Shown here in pieces: positions 24,794 to 38,341 of a stretch of 64,000 nucleotides of DNA. The stretch is from Hermodice carunculata (taxonomy: Eukaryota > Annelida > Polychaeta > Eunicida > Amphinomidae): the NCBI GenBank assembly GCA_964020975.1, contig OZ026616.1:80696474-80760473 (forward strand). The letters run 5' to 3'. A model generated the notes under the pieces. The model was not told the origin of the DNA, made no database searches, and worked only from the letters and a program-made list of their open reading frames with translations. Made by a program: the position numbers and the translations under genes. Position 1 is the first letter of the stretch, and the number at the start of each line of letters is the position of its first letter.

Positions 24794-25836
24794 TCACTCA
24801 AAGTATCCTGCTTTACCTCTTTCCTTCCCAGACAATGACTCAGTCAACAGCTTTCCTCAACAAGGAATGCAGGCTCTTCCCCCTTTGTGTTCTTATCATG
24901 GTTTATTTAACATTGAAGATTAAATCTGTTAAACTGAAAATATTTACTTGTCCTGTATGAAAGTTGACATGTTGTAGACCATACAGTGCTTGCCTTAATG
25001 CAAGTCCTGCCTGTGCCACCTCAGTGTACAAGTCAACAGCCTTTGTGAGCACAGATTGGGCAACTTGGCCCAAGGAAAAGTCCTTGACCTTAGATTTTTC
25101 CTGTTCCAGGTGCTGTCATATACAATTCTCACTAATAGGTTTTTAACTGACAAAAACACTGAAACAGATGTTATTTCACATCTGGCCAGTTTAAGTGGCA
25201 ACAAGGTTTATTTTTTACAGATGTCTTAAATTAGAAAAATTAAGAACAGCTTCATGACATTTATGCTGGGTAACTGTGACTGGCGAAACAACATTTCTGA
25301 TGAAAATGGTTGGGGGGGGGGGGGGGAATTGAGGAAAAGTTGTCTCGGCTGGTGCCATCATTCCCCTTTCATTATATCTCTCCAAATGTGCAGTCATGCT
25401 CTAATAATAAAAACCTTCCCCTTTTTGGGATCTCAGACAGATAAAATATAATGCTAACTTAAATATCCTATATCTAACTTATCTTTTTTATGAAATGATA
25501 CCTATACTTTCCAAAATATAGGTAAAAATGGAGGCTACTTTTATTACAATTTAACAGAAAACCATTGCTTTGTCAGCAACCAGTTTTTTTACCCACATCA
25601 ATCAACAAACAAATGTGAATATCTGGGTACATGTATTAATATTTGGCTGCTCAGTTAAATGACTTTTGCATAAAACACTCTCAGTACACTTTTGACAATG
25701 TTCAAAATAGGGATTTTTCACTTGCCTAAGATTTAAGCAAAATGTCTGATAACCATGACAAATCTTCCTGAATTTGTGTTTGTATATCTACATATGAGAA
25801 GGCCAGAACTCTGTTAGAATACACAAAAAAGAGCTC

Positions 25837-25875
<39 letters not shown>

Positions 25876-25892
25876 TGGCTACATGGTTATCA
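24794..25892. other. Unassigned spacer with homopolymers
   Basis: G run at about 25310-25326 and a T run of about 33 at 25841-25872. No gene recognised. Confidence 0.45.
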
Positions 25893-26082
25893 CACCTGTA
25901 AAGTCTTCCCCATTTGGTTGGGAGTCTCCCACTTTTTGACCTTGCTTTTTGGTGCAAGTTGGTTAATTTCAGACAATCTTCCCATAAAAATCCATTTATT
26001 TCTGATTTATCCCTTGTTAAAAACAAAATCTCCCCCATGGGAACAACAAATTCTCATTTCTTGCCATAGAATGTTGACAGGT
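25893..26082. mobile_element. MITE with ACCTGT...GACAGGT ends
   Basis: Inverted relative of 3063-3264: ACACCTGTAAAGTCTTCCCC at one end and AATGTTGACAGGT at the other, with GGGAGTCTCCCACTTTTTGA inside. A fragment of the same word set lies at 43758-43812. Confidence 0.55.
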
Positions 26083-27420
26083 CTAGGTTATTGAAGAGCG
26101 AAAAATTCCCCTACATTTTAACACTTCCCTAGCGTCCATGTCGACAATTCCATTGACAGTGTTTTTATGTTGTGGCCATTCATTTTGGGCTTGGCCATTT
26201 TCAATGCATTAAGGTTAAATATAAACATCATCCACCCACCAACATGGTATTTGTCATGTCTGCCAGGGTCAAAGGTCAAGCATGATTGCACTACATACTT
26301 CCAAATACAGACAATATAATAAGGCACAAATTGAGCTTTCAGTTCTATTCATAAAACTAACTGTATTCAATGGACCTTTGAAATTTTAACAAAGCCGGCC
26401 ATATACATATGGAACCATATAGTGATATCAAGTGGATCAGGAAATAGGGTAGGTGGCCTGGCCCTGGGTAACTATGATGGTCTTCCAGCTGGTACCATAC
26501 TGATACTGAATGCCCTAACACCAACACAATTGGTAAACAACAGCATTTCTGTTAACCCTGAAATGGGTGTCTGTCACCCTTTCAAACCTGAAATACCCTC
26601 TCAGAAAATTGTAAAGGATCACAAGTCTTGTCCATTTACATGTAAAATTGGTGAAAATCTAGCTTGCCCTGAATTTTCCTTCTTGTGATATACCCTGAAA
26701 TAATTCCAAAGAGAAACAATGAAGAATTCACATTACTTAAGTGTCTAACTCAAGTGGAACCTGTAGTGTTAGCTAGGCCAGTCCTTTTGGCCAGTCAACT
26801 GGTGTCATATTAGATGTGGTCTCTTATGGTACATGAAGTAAGATTCAACCAAAAAAATAAACTCTATCATGGTCACAAAATCTAATGGATACCTTATGAC
26901 AGCTGGTCTATAAACTTACTCTGTACTGCCTTGAAATAAGTCACATCCTATTCAATCTACCCCTTGAATACTAAATTTTACAGGATCCCAAGAAGAAGGA
27001 TCAGAGGAGGGAAAGGGAGGAGGAAGAGAGCGAGAAGACAACGAATGAGGTAAAGAGGAAGGAGATGAGGAGGAGGAGGAGGAGGAGGAGGAGGAGGAGG
27101 ACGACGACGACAACGACGACGACGACAATAATGATGATGACGATGAAGATTCACAGTGGACAATTGCAGATTTCAGTCCTTATAAAACATACTTATTACT
27201 TTTAACTAACTGCACTGGATGATTACAGAAATGAAGAGGTCATCAAGTGTCCCACATGCAGTATTTTAATAGCCATGACCTTTACCTTCAGGTCAAGGAC
27301 AACCTTGGTACATAACCTGAACAATAAGTTCGAATTTTTATCAAATCATTCTTGACTTATCAAGTGAAAGCCAATTATTATGTTCAAATGGACATGTGAC
27401 TTTGACCCAGAGGTCAAGAT

Positions 27421-27465
<45 letters not shown>

Positions 27466-27604
27466 ACAGTATATGTAGGGAGTGACAAAATTTGAAAGAA
27501 ACTGCACAAAAATTTCAGAAGTTATCCCGAAATGAAGCCTGGACGGTCCCCGAACAACTATGTTATTGTGTGGCTCCTCCAGAACAGGGCCACAAATAGT
27601 AATG
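26083..27604. other. Spacer with compound trinucleotide repeat
   Basis: A purine-rich GAGGAG tract passes into ACGACGACG and GATGATGAC at about 27000-27145. An (AT)n tract lies at 27424-27462. The 88-codon frame at 26422-26688 shows no recognised domain. Confidence 0.5.
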
Positions 27605-28400
27605 TGAGGCCCATGGGCCTATACTGCTTTGTTGAAATGTAATTGGATGACCATGCAAGTCTTTTTTGACATGAATCACTCTGTGACCTTGAGAAGTTAT
27701 GCCAAGTTCATTCACATTGTGCAATATTAAACTTTCACATGATACACATTTGTGGTATGTTTAGTGTCATTAACCTTACTCTCTCTCTCCACATTGACTT
27801 CAGTGTGCTTAGTGAAATTGAAAGTAGGTCAAGGTTACCAAAATTTAAAGTTTGACCATTGGACTAATGCATATTTGGCATGCATTTTGTTGTTACATCT
27901 TAACATATCATCACAATAATTTATTTAATCTGTTTTTGATACTTATGATGTTGCTTCAATAGGATCTCTTCTTTGCTCAATCAACACTCCCACAAAGTTG
28001 ATTGATGCTTCATGGGAAACTGTGAAAAACAGCCTTCTCACAATTTTCTCATTTTGTTCCATATATTATATAACTGGGACTGCCTCACTTTCAAACATAA
28101 ATTAAAGGTTTACATTTTTTCCGCTAAACCACACCAACTTTTTTCCCACCAACATGGATTTCTGGACTTCAAACAAAATTCCATTTGATGAGCTGACATT
28201 TCAACATCTTACAACTTTATACTTGAACCAGATTCTCGATCCACCCTTCCAATTTGGGTGGGAGATCTTATGCATTCTTGTCATGAAAATCATCAAATTT
28301 TAGAACCTTCCATCTGATTGACAGTGCTCCCCATAGTAAGTAATGGGGCCCCTGCTGAGAGCAGCTATTTTCATAATCATCTCCTGGGTTTGGTAAGTTG
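27605..28400 (+). mobile_element. Probable pearl-like repeat, 5' part
   Basis: Starts near GAGGCCCATGGGCCTATACT and shares ATGATACACATTTGTGGTA and GTAGGTCAAGGTTACC words with 13440-13560. The right boundary is not visible. Confidence 0.4.
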
Positions 28401-28544
28401 GAGTCTCTGCACTTCACTTTTTCCCCAACTTTGACAACAAATTATGACACTTTCATACTTGAAAAAAAAATTCCCAATCTGAACAATGAAGTCTAAACAT
28501 TTTTGAAGAAACTGTGACCAACATTTGGAATGTCACACAAAAAC

Positions 28545-29170
28545 AAGAGGATCATGATGATCCTGTGTTCTGCTGACTGGGATCTGCTTTTACAGTATTG
28601 GAACACATGGACTGCAGTCTAGATTTGTAGCTATATACATGTATGTAGAGTGGTAGAAAAGTTTGTCCTTAAAATAAATTTTGCGGAAGGACGGAAGGAC
28701 GGACGGACGCAAGCGGATTCTATAAGCTCTGTTGATGGTAGTACATGTATTATCAATTGACATACCTTGCTGTTTCAATGGCTGCCAGTGTACAGTGGCA
28801 GCACTCACTTACAGTCACAAAGTTTGATATCGCATAACTTTGTCAAAAATTAACATATCCACATTATTTTCGCAAACTTTCATTGTCTAATGTCCAACTA
28901 TATTTTAATAAAATTTAAGCAATTCTATCATGCTGTTCTGGAGAAGAAGTCGAAAATAGTCTTAACACGCAAAAATTTATTAAAAAATAGGAAAAAAATT
29001 GCATCGCCACCTGGCATCATCATCTCCTTCGCAAACTTGGTAGAGGTTCACCTGGGCAACATCCATGTGCAAAATTAAAACATTCCAGACAGCGGTTTTT
29101 GAGAAGAAGTCAAAAGGGTAAATACAATAGTGTAATATAAGCACTGTATTGCCATATACATATATATATA

Positions 29171-29242
<72 letters not shown>

Positions 29243-29795
29243 CTGCAGCACTTCCTTACAGTTGCGAAGTTTGATATCCTACAACTTTGCCTAAAATTAA
29301 CATATCCATATTATTTTCGCAAACTTTCATTGTCTAATTAATGTCCAACTATATTCTGATAAAATTTTAAGCAATTCTGTTTAGCTGTTTTGGAGAAGAA
29401 GTCGAAAATAGCCTTAACAGGCAATAATTCATAAAAAAAATAGTAAAAAATCACAGCGCCACCTGGTGGCCAAAATAAGAACTAGTTGACCCCAGATGAC
29501 CCTATGTGCAATATCAAAGCAATTGGCTTTGTAGTTCATAAGATGAAGAAATTTTAATTTTTTTCAAAAAATTAATTAAAAAATTCATAAAAAATAGGAA
29601 AATTATTGCATCATCATCTCCTTCGCAAACTTGGTAGAGGTTCATCTGGGGATCATCCATGTGCAAAATCAAAACATTCTATGTGGCAGTTTTTGAGAAG
29701 AAGTTTAAAAATATAAAAAGTCTAACGACAGACGGACAGACGGACGCAAACGGATTCTATAAGCTCTGCTGACTGACAAGTCAGCAGAGCTAAAA
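28545..29795 (+). mobile_element. Helitron-like repeat with 13-bp hairpin 3' end
   Basis: Opens AACAAGAGGATCATGATGAT. Blocks GGAGAAGAAGTCGAAAATAG and GCGCCACCTGG occur at about 28940 and 29390. It ends GACGGACAGACGGACGC and a perfect hairpin at 29762-29791 (stem AGCTCTGCTGACT, loop GACA), then CTAAAAA. The hairpin loop is the same as in the 9305-10910 element. An (AT)n tract sits inside at 29159-29239. Confidence 0.6.
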
Positions 29796-30289
29796 ATCTT
29801 GGTTTATCATCAGCACCCACGTTTTGGGGCGGGGGTTCACCAATTTTTTTTTTTTTTCCGTTTGTAAATATTTGCAAAAAAGGTACCAACAAAGCTTGAA
29901 TTAATGCCTTGAGTGGTCAGCGCTGCTAACGCCGATCAAGAGAACTATATTACTGCATTCTTGTGACACTCTGAATGAATAAATGACTTGTATGGGCAAT
30001 GGAGACTTGCAGAAAGCTTCCATACAGTAAATCCTTTGGAGGGAAGGGAAGGCTACAAAAAACTCCCTCCCTCATCACTTTTTTTTGAAAACCACTGATG
30101 ATAAACAAGGATATTTTTCATGTGGCCTAATGATTTGCACAAAGCAGTATGAAACAGTTGAAGCCTTAAAGCAACACGCAAAAACACTTCTGTTGGTGGC
30201 TTTCTGGTCATTTTCTTTGTTACCTTTTTGTCCCTGTTATGTGTGATGGATAATGTGCTGGTATTTTCACACACTGGATGCAGGGTACT

Positions 30290-30895
30290 TGCCCGACGAT
30301 GTGTGATTCAAAATTACAATCATACAACGTGTAGCTAATATTTTTGGTTGTTTTACCAAACTACGTATAAGCGCCCATACTCTTGCCATTGAGACAGGGA
30401 GATATACAAGGCCCAAAACTCCTGCCTGTGAAAGAAAATGCCAGCTGTGTTTATCCAGGATGGTTGAAGATGAGAAACACTTTTTATTACACTGTTCAAA
30501 ATATTCCGAGCTCAGGCTTGACTTATTCTCTACCTTACGAAACACAGATGACCAGTTTGGTAGATTGAATGACAGTGACAAATTTATATACATAATGACA
30601 ATGCAAAAGAAGAAAGATGTCAAATACCATATTTTCAACTTTGTGAATGATGCTTTTGACCTGCAGTTTCAGGTCTTGGGGTGCTAACAGAACTGTACAT
30701 ATTTTTTATATACTGTATGTATTTTATGTATTTATAGTCTAGTGGGTTAGCCTGGGTGCACCTGAAGTAGAATTGCTTGCTTTTGCTTCTGTAATTTTAA
30801 TATTCAGCTGTACTTTCTTTATTTATAATTTATGATTGTAATACCCTGAACTTAGGTTGTACCTTCCTTAGGTTTATGCCAATAAAGTTCTTTAA
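30290..30895 (+). mobile_element. LINE 3' end fragment
   Basis: Frames read SARI/YS...IETGRY, then KCQLCLSRMVEDEKHFLLHC, the CCHC-type ending of many LINE ORF2 proteins, then VKYHIFNFVNDAF before a stop at about 30687. A 3' UTR with GCCAATAAAGTTCTTTAAAT follows. Frameshifts and 5' truncation; dead. Similar in plan to the C-terminus at 35927-36268. Confidence 0.7.
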
Positions 30896-31569
30896 ATCCT
30901 GATTTTTTTTAACACAAGCGGAGTGGATTATGATGTATATTGACATGCTTCTGCAGCATGGCTTCATCTGACGTTACTTTATGATCAAGACCTTTAGGCT
31001 AGTAAAAGTACAGAAGTTTACAACATAAACATTTTAAACCCTTTCACCTGAATCAATAAATTACCCGAGTTTTCGTGCACTGAAATCTCGTCTAACACTG
31101 AGCCAACCATTACGCAAGAGATTTGTTTAGGCCGCGCCCTGTTGGAAAGTGGAAGCTTTCGTGGTGTCATCACCAGTGAGAGCGAGAGGCCTTGGTCGGG
31201 ATGATCACGTCTGCCCGCCTTATCGACATCTAAATTTAGCTAGCTAAATAAAGCCAGGCGCATATGCCCACACCGCAACAACGCCACACCAGGGACTACA
31301 CACATATAATCAGGTTGTAGTACAACCAAAATATTAACTACCAAATACACAATAGTTCAGTCGTTAAAACGTTTCCCTATTTGTGTTATCGGGAACACTT
31401 TTTTGGGGGGGGGGGGCTCATATTATTTATATATCTATTTACAATGCTCCTTTCACACGTGCAAAGGTGCATGAGCCGACAGGCGGCTGCTTTATCAACT
31501 CACCTGATTCCATTTCGGGTTCAAGTCGCTCTCTTTCACTTCAGTTTTCTGCTGTTGCCCTTCAAACAG

Positions 31570-32029
31570 AAATGAAAGCCAGTCAGAATTGATCTCTTAT
31601 AACACTGGCAGACCTTACTACTACGAATATCCCCATCATGATATTCTACCAAAGGTGAGGTCTGCCAGAAATGTCAATGTGACTATCCAAAATAGACAAG
31701 ATCCCAGCGTCTTTCCTTACCTAGGAACTCCACTGTCACGAACGGATCACTTTTACCAAACGTTTCGACGTTTGGTAAATTCGTGGCCTCCACCACCACA
31801 ACTTGAAGCGACATTTTCGGAAATGTCCTCTCCTTGTTTTCAACTGCCCATCATGAAGATCTATCGAGTAATAACACAGCCCTTTAACGGGACCTTCCTC
31901 TATGTAACACCCGATACCACGGCCAGTCGTTACTCGACTGCGACCAAGCAGACAGCCGAAGTTCTGGTACCTAGAGCATGCATGCACGACATCAACTGGG
32001 AGAAAGCAGAACTATTTTCGCAATATTAA
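31570..32029 (+). CDS. Open frame of unknown origin, possible terminal exon
   Basis: The frame is open for about 150 codons and ends at a TAA (32027-32029). It is less AT-rich than its surroundings and shows no repeat similarity that I can see. It is preceded by a pyrimidine tract and ACAG at 31567-31570 that could be a splice acceptor; no in-frame ATG opens it. Residues include RPYYYEYPHHDILPK and QNRQDPSVFPYLGTPLSRTD. I recognise no domain. A perfect hairpin with a TTCG loop lies inside it (31752-31779). It could be a last coding exon, a decayed gene, or chance. Confidence 0.3.
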
Positions 32030-32683
32030 TGTACCACTGGGCCTGGTGGGAAAAGCACAACTATTTTTCGCAGTTATTGTCAGGTACTTTGCACGAATCT
32101 TGACTGAACCTTCTGGCTTTTTTACTCCATGACTGAACCAACATTCGCGCTTTCCTGAAATGAAAAATCTGTTCGAAAGACTCTCTCTGCCCATTCCTCC
32201 TCCCTCCTTTTTTCTTTCTCCCGCTTTCCTCCCCGCCATCCGCCGCGCCATCGTTCTGCTTTTTCTATCTTTTTTTCACTATTTCCTTTTCCATAAAGAA
32301 TTTTGGAGGAAAAAACAAGATGTCCGTGTTAGCACACAGACATTAGAAAGCTAAATTCTACCGATGATTTAAAGAAATAAACCAACAAAACAATGATAAG
32401 TCATGCGCCTAGGTGATCTTTGTAATGATGGCTCTGTATAAGATGTGCCCATTTTATAATCCATTATAAACATAAAGGATTCCCATGCTTGTGTAAAGAA
32501 AAAACAACGAATGACATTTCTTTGACACAGAATTTGATCGCAGAAGCAAAATCTTGATCTTGATTTGCTTGTGATTGAAACTAATCTAAGTTTGCTGAAA
32601 GTTTGTGGTATTTTTTTTCACCTGAGCTGGCCATGGCTCTCATACGTATATATACATAGGCCTACATACACACACACATACAT

Positions 32684-32730
<47 letters not shown>

Positions 32731-33306
32731 TACATACATACATACATACATACATACACACGTACGTACGTACATAGGTCTACAAACATACATAAATATC
32801 AAAGATGGATCACGAAAAATTAAGTGGCCATGGCTGATACTGACACTTTTCTGGGGTCAACTTGGAAAGTTTGTTCACATTTGGCTACGCTCAATTCTTT
32901 TTCAATTAATACAACAAACAATAGGCCTACTGTATGGTTTCAGCTATAAAATGATGACAAGAAAAAATACAATACAGATGCGCTCTTTGTTGAAAACTGA
33001 ACAAAATAAATCCAGTATGTTTCTGTGGGTCGAGGCAGGTACTTCAATAGCCTAATTGCCTGGGGTGATTATATCTATGATGTATCTGTGAGCATCTGGT
33101 ATCGCCGTCTCATGGTGACCTTGCTTCTTGCACTCTTACACAGATGTTGTATGGGATCTTGGGGGGACTCTCTTAAATGTGTCCATGCTGACGCTAACCA
33201 CCTTGCTCGCACCATGGCACACATCTCCTTCCACTCCAAGGATAAACCAGCACCGATCTTTCAGACTTTTATTCTGAGCTTCCACACCTTACAAAATCAA
33301 GATCAG

Positions 33307-33308
<2 letters not shown>
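32030..33308. other. Unassigned spacer with AC/ATAC microsatellite
   Basis: Compound (CATA)n(CA)n(CATA)n(CGTA)n tract at about 32664-32775. No gene recognised. Confidence 0.5.
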
Positions 33309-33391
<83 letters not shown>

Positions 33392-33465
33392 CGGAACGAG
33401 CGGGTCTCGAACCTGCAACCTTTGGCACCGGTCGCCTAGCTGAAATGGGAAACGGACATTATATG
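33309..33465 (-). mobile_element. tRNA-derived SINE family B with (AT)n tail
   Basis: Minus-strand copy: the B box reads as GGTCTCGAACC on the plus strand at about 33402-33413; the conserved body runs to GAAATGGGAAACGG. The A box is absent, so it is 5' truncated. The about 79-bp (AT)n tract at 33309-33388 sits exactly where the SINE's AT-rich 3' tail should be. Confidence 0.7.
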
Positions 33466-33479
33466 TGCACACCTAGCGT

Positions 33480-36300
33480 TATAGATTACATGCTCGCACA
33501 TTACTCGCTATGGGATCGACTTCACTACTTCCATGTCCACAGTTTGTCCCCTTGGTCAATACACTATCTGATCTCAACTTGTATAAGTGTGGGTACCCTC
33601 GCTATACCTGAAAACTCATCAACTGACACATTTTCAAATAAGCATAAGTACACATGGAGAAAAGGGGATGAAGTTAATTTTCGCAGCGCCTAACTGTCTC
33701 ACCCCTTGCAAGAGAAATTAAATAACTTAAACTCCAATCTCAACCAAACTGAATCAGACTCCCCAAACAGAAATGGATTCGTAGAAGATCTAAATAACAT
33801 ATTCTATGCTGCTGCTTACATTGCAAAACTAAGAAAACTAAGTACTTTGAACCACAAAAAGAAAAAAAAAGAAAAGGCATAAAAATGGTTTGATCAAAAC
33901 TGCATAGACAAGTGTAAACATCTGAAAAAATGGGCGCTCAACTACACTCAGAGCCCTACAATTTAGGCTTGCTTTCTACCTTTAAGAAAGAGAAGAAACA
34001 GTATAGAAAATAATCAAATGGAATTTAAAGACACTGAAACAACGACTTATTGACAAACTGTACACAACTAAACAAAACAACATAAACTCTTCTGGGATAT
34101 CTGTAGAGAACTGACTGAATCTGAACGAAAGAACTCTAGCAATCCAATAAGCCCAAGCCATTGACTTCAACACTTCTTGAAACTCTTAAATCAGCCAGGA
34201 AACTACAACGATCCTGAACTTGAAAAATTCATGTTGGAAAATAAAAATCAGGTATTTAATGAGCTTAACTTCAAAATTACACAAAACGAAGTTGTGAGGG
34301 CAATATCAGACCTACAAAATAAATCAGCTGGTTATGATGGAATTAAAATGAGATGATCAAGGGCTCCTCCCCATCTTAACCAACATATTCAACAAAATAC
34401 TCACCAAAAGAAGTTTCCCAAGTACGTGGAATATTAATCTGCTTACCCCTGTGCTTAAAAAGGCCAGTCCCTGCTGCCCACAGAACTATAGAGGCGTAGC
34501 TGCATCTAATCACCTGTGCAAGTTTATGTGTAGTGCCCTCAACAACAGTTTAACTGACTTTATCGAAAAACATAAATCGATCCCAATGAACAGAATAGGC
34601 TTTCGATCCAAGAGTAGAACAGCTGACCACATCCTGACTCTGAAAACAGTTATAGACAAATACATAAATAGACTCCCAAGAAAATATCTCTTTGTATGTT
34701 TCGTAGACTTTAAATCTGCTTTCGACACTGTCTGGAGACAAGCACTCTTCTTCAAACTCATAAAGAGTGGTATTTGTGGTAACTTCCTGTCACTCGTTAT
34801 GCACATGTATTCCGAAGTCACTTATGCCGTGAAAACTTGTATAATGGTATAACTGAAAGAACATCGTCCAATGTTGGTGTTAAGCAAGGATGTGTAGAAG
34901 TCCCAGCTTATCCAACCTATTTTTGTATGACTTACCATGTATCTTTGATGACTCATGCAACTCAGATGAAATATCGGACTGCAAAATTAACTGTTTTATG
35001 TATGCAGATGATCTGGTGCTCCAGTTTAATACAAATGAGGGCCTCCAGAAGGCCCTACACAAACTACAAAGTTATTGTGCCAAATGGAAACTGACTGTCA
35101 ATATAGCCAAAACCAAAGTTATGATTTTTAACTGGGGGGGGGGGGGGGCATACCCTGAAAAGATACAAATTTTACTAAAATAATCACGAAATTGATGTTG
35201 TCAAAAGTTACTGATACCTGGGTAAGACTTTGCTCCATCAGGTAACTTCACCTCTGCAATTAACAAACCTAAACAGAAATCCTCAAAAATATTGTCTCAT
35301 AAATGGTAATGTAGATATAGCACTGAAATTATCTGAATCGCTCTTTCTACCTGTTGCCACCAATGGATGTGAGGCATGGGCACCATACATTATACATGAC
35401 TTAAATGATAGTAACTTTATGAGCAAATGTGAAAGTCTCTCCGTTCGGCAAACTAGGTTTATTTTAGGTGTTCACCGCAGGTCATCCACAGCTGCAGTGA
35501 AGAGTGAACTCGGTTGTTACCCAATTTTGACTCTTAATGCTTTATGCCTTTGTGTGAAATATTGGGCCAACCTATATGCACGAGATCAAGAAAGTGTCAT
35601 CTCTTATTGTTTAAGAGAAAATCACGCTATGCTTAATCAAAATAATTCTTGCTGGCTTCAACTTTTGAAATCTTTATTTATCAATATGGATATGTCTTCA
35701 TAATGGGGAAATATTGGTGGTATCAGCATTCAGAAATGCACCCAAAAACTAACTGAAAAATCATGTTCTATGTACGACAGCCAGTGGCGGTATTTTATTC
35801 GAGGTGAAAATTGGAATTCTAACAAAATAAGATCGGTATTTTATTCGAGGTGAAAATTGGAATTCTAACAAAATAAGATCATACTGTAAGTTTAAAAATA
35901 ATTTCGAACGAGAAGAAGATCCGCAATTGAGTTACCCTTTACATAAACGGAAAAACTTCACAAAACTAAGAACGAGTGCCCATGATTTTAAAATTGAGAC
36001 GGGGCGTTATAAAAATATTAAACTTGAAAATAGACTATGCAGTCACTGTAATACGCCAGAAATTGAAGATAAAATACATTTAATGCTCCATTGCATGAAA
36101 TATGATGCCCATAGAAGTATAATGTTCTACAAGTTAAGTAATTACCATATACCTAATTTAACCAATGAAGAGAAATTCAAATTTCTCCTGTCTGGCTGCA
36201 ATGGGGATCACTGTGTAATTAAACAAGTCATTAATTATGTAAACGCGTGCTTTGTAACACGAGGGTAGCCCGACGATCCGATGACAATGCTGTGAGTTTA
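33480..36300 (+). mobile_element. LINE remnant with recognisable reverse transcriptase
   Basis: Non-LTR retrotransposon, 5' truncated and broken. Order: a linker region with WFDQNCIDKCKHLKKWALNY near 33880; RT start NYRGVAASNHLCKF (about 34479); GFRSKSRTADHILTLKT (34599); VDFKSAFDTVWR (34700s); VGVKQGC (34872); catalytic MYADDLVLQF (about 35000) and KTKVMIFN; then GCEAW and a CCHC-like CSHCNTPEIEDKIHLMLHC near 36040, stop at about 36268. Frameshifts, a 15-G run at 35134-35148 and a 46-bp duplication interrupt it. The clade is not assigned; the CCHC C-terminus suggests a Jockey/CR1/I-group relative. Confidence 0.85.
35788..35879. repeat. 46-bp exact tandem duplication in LINE
   Basis: Two identical 46-bp copies beginning CGGTATTTTATTCGAGG abut at 35833/35834. 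A 46-bp step shifts the reading frame, so it adds to the decay of this LINE copy. Confidence 0.9.
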
Positions 36301-36355
36301 TGTCCACCCTAGATGCACTGTTTCTAGGACTAAGTCATATATTTGTATGTATTTT

Positions 36356-37414
<1,059 letters not shown>

Positions 37415-37921
37415 TCATTTTAACATTATACAATAACCTTTGTATCTACAATTACTCAGAAATGTCATTTCACATAGATAATCAAATGATTGTACTTCCC
37501 CACCGCACACCTCCAGTGCACGCAGGTATGATTGTTCATTCTTGCATCGGAAGAAATGGAAATGTGACATTATGACATCTTGTTTCATCGATGCCCTCTG
37601 AACAATCCCATATACATGGTTATTACAGATTGGCCTACCTGGCATATAGTATGAATAAGGGCATTTGCGAAACAAAGCCCAACTTGTATATTTACATTCG
37701 TGTATGTGGCCCATGTTGCCAATGGAGTAAGTGGTCAATTTCCTAAGGATATGTTGATAAGATAACATTACTTTATTTTTATATAGGGCCACAGAATCAG
37801 CTGGAGCTGGTTTATATTCCGGCTCCGTGTTTATAAATATGAGCAATAAATACAGATGGCAATATTTAAAAATCAAAAGGGACATTAAAATAATAATAAA
37901 ATGCATGGTACCAGAAGGCAT
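37415..37921 (-). CDS. Cysteine-rich ORF, 168 aa, Kazal-like spacing, hydrophobic N-terminus
   Basis: Uninterrupted from ATG (37921) to TGA. Residues 6-30 are strongly hydrophobic (MHFIIILMSLLIF, LYLLLIFI), like a signal peptide or anchor. Nine cysteines follow or overlap; the stretch HECKYTSWALFRKCPYSYY, PICNNHVYG, FRCKNEQSYLRALEVC resembles a Kazal or follistatin-type inhibitor fold (C..CP..Y.P..IC...VYG) with one expected cysteine not in place. It lies 0.4 kb downstream, on the same strand, of an LDLa-like module, a combination found in secreted invertebrate proteins. It may be one exon of a larger gene, or a decaying copy. The Kazal assignment is tentative. Confidence 0.4.
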   Translation of the reverse strand: MPSGTMHFIIILMSLLIFKYCHLYLLLIFINTEPEYKPAPADSVALYKNKVMLSYQHILRKLTTYSIGNMGHIHECKYTSWALFRKCPYSYYMPGRPICNNHVYGIVQRASMKQDVIMSHFHFFRCKNEQSYLRALEVCGGEVQSFDYLCEMTFLSNCRYKGYCIMLK

Positions 37922-38341
37922 TGATTAAACGTGGGTACAGTTGTAATACCTGCAACAACAAAAGAATTGTAAAGCTGATATACAATTAACTGCTGTCACC
38001 AATTATTCCGACATTTCCAATGTCTTAATTCAAATAACTACAGCAAATGTCCTTCAACATGAATATCTGTATGTATGTGACAGGGTGTCTCGTTTGGATT
38101 GGAACAATAACCATCAAACAATAAACCAGGGTTCTTTGATGAGGAATGTGAAGTAAAGGGTTCAACTTCTTGGCACCCTAGTTTATCAGTTTTTTCTCTT
38201 TAGTCCCTTATAATATCACATATTTTATATGAAGGAACATTGGGAGTACTCATCTGCACATGTACATGAATGTTTTGCGCAGGCCTAGGCACAAACCTCC
38301 GACACCGACGATAACCCAATGTAATACCGACACACATCGAG

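Noticed and set aside
25268-25305. Second hammerhead (GGCGAAAC followed by CTGATGA)
   Set aside because: The order and flanks do not give helices I and III with a cleavage triplet.
26978-27163. Poly-proline frame on the minus strand
   Set aside because: Arises from a GAGGAG/ACGACG trinucleotide tract; no flanking coding signal.
33025-33693. 222-codon plus-strand frame
   Set aside because: It runs through an (AT)n tract and a minus-strand SINE; the Ile-Tyr run is microsatellite translation.
34510-34821. Minus-strand frame over the LINE
   Set aside because: Shadow of the plus-strand reverse transcriptase.
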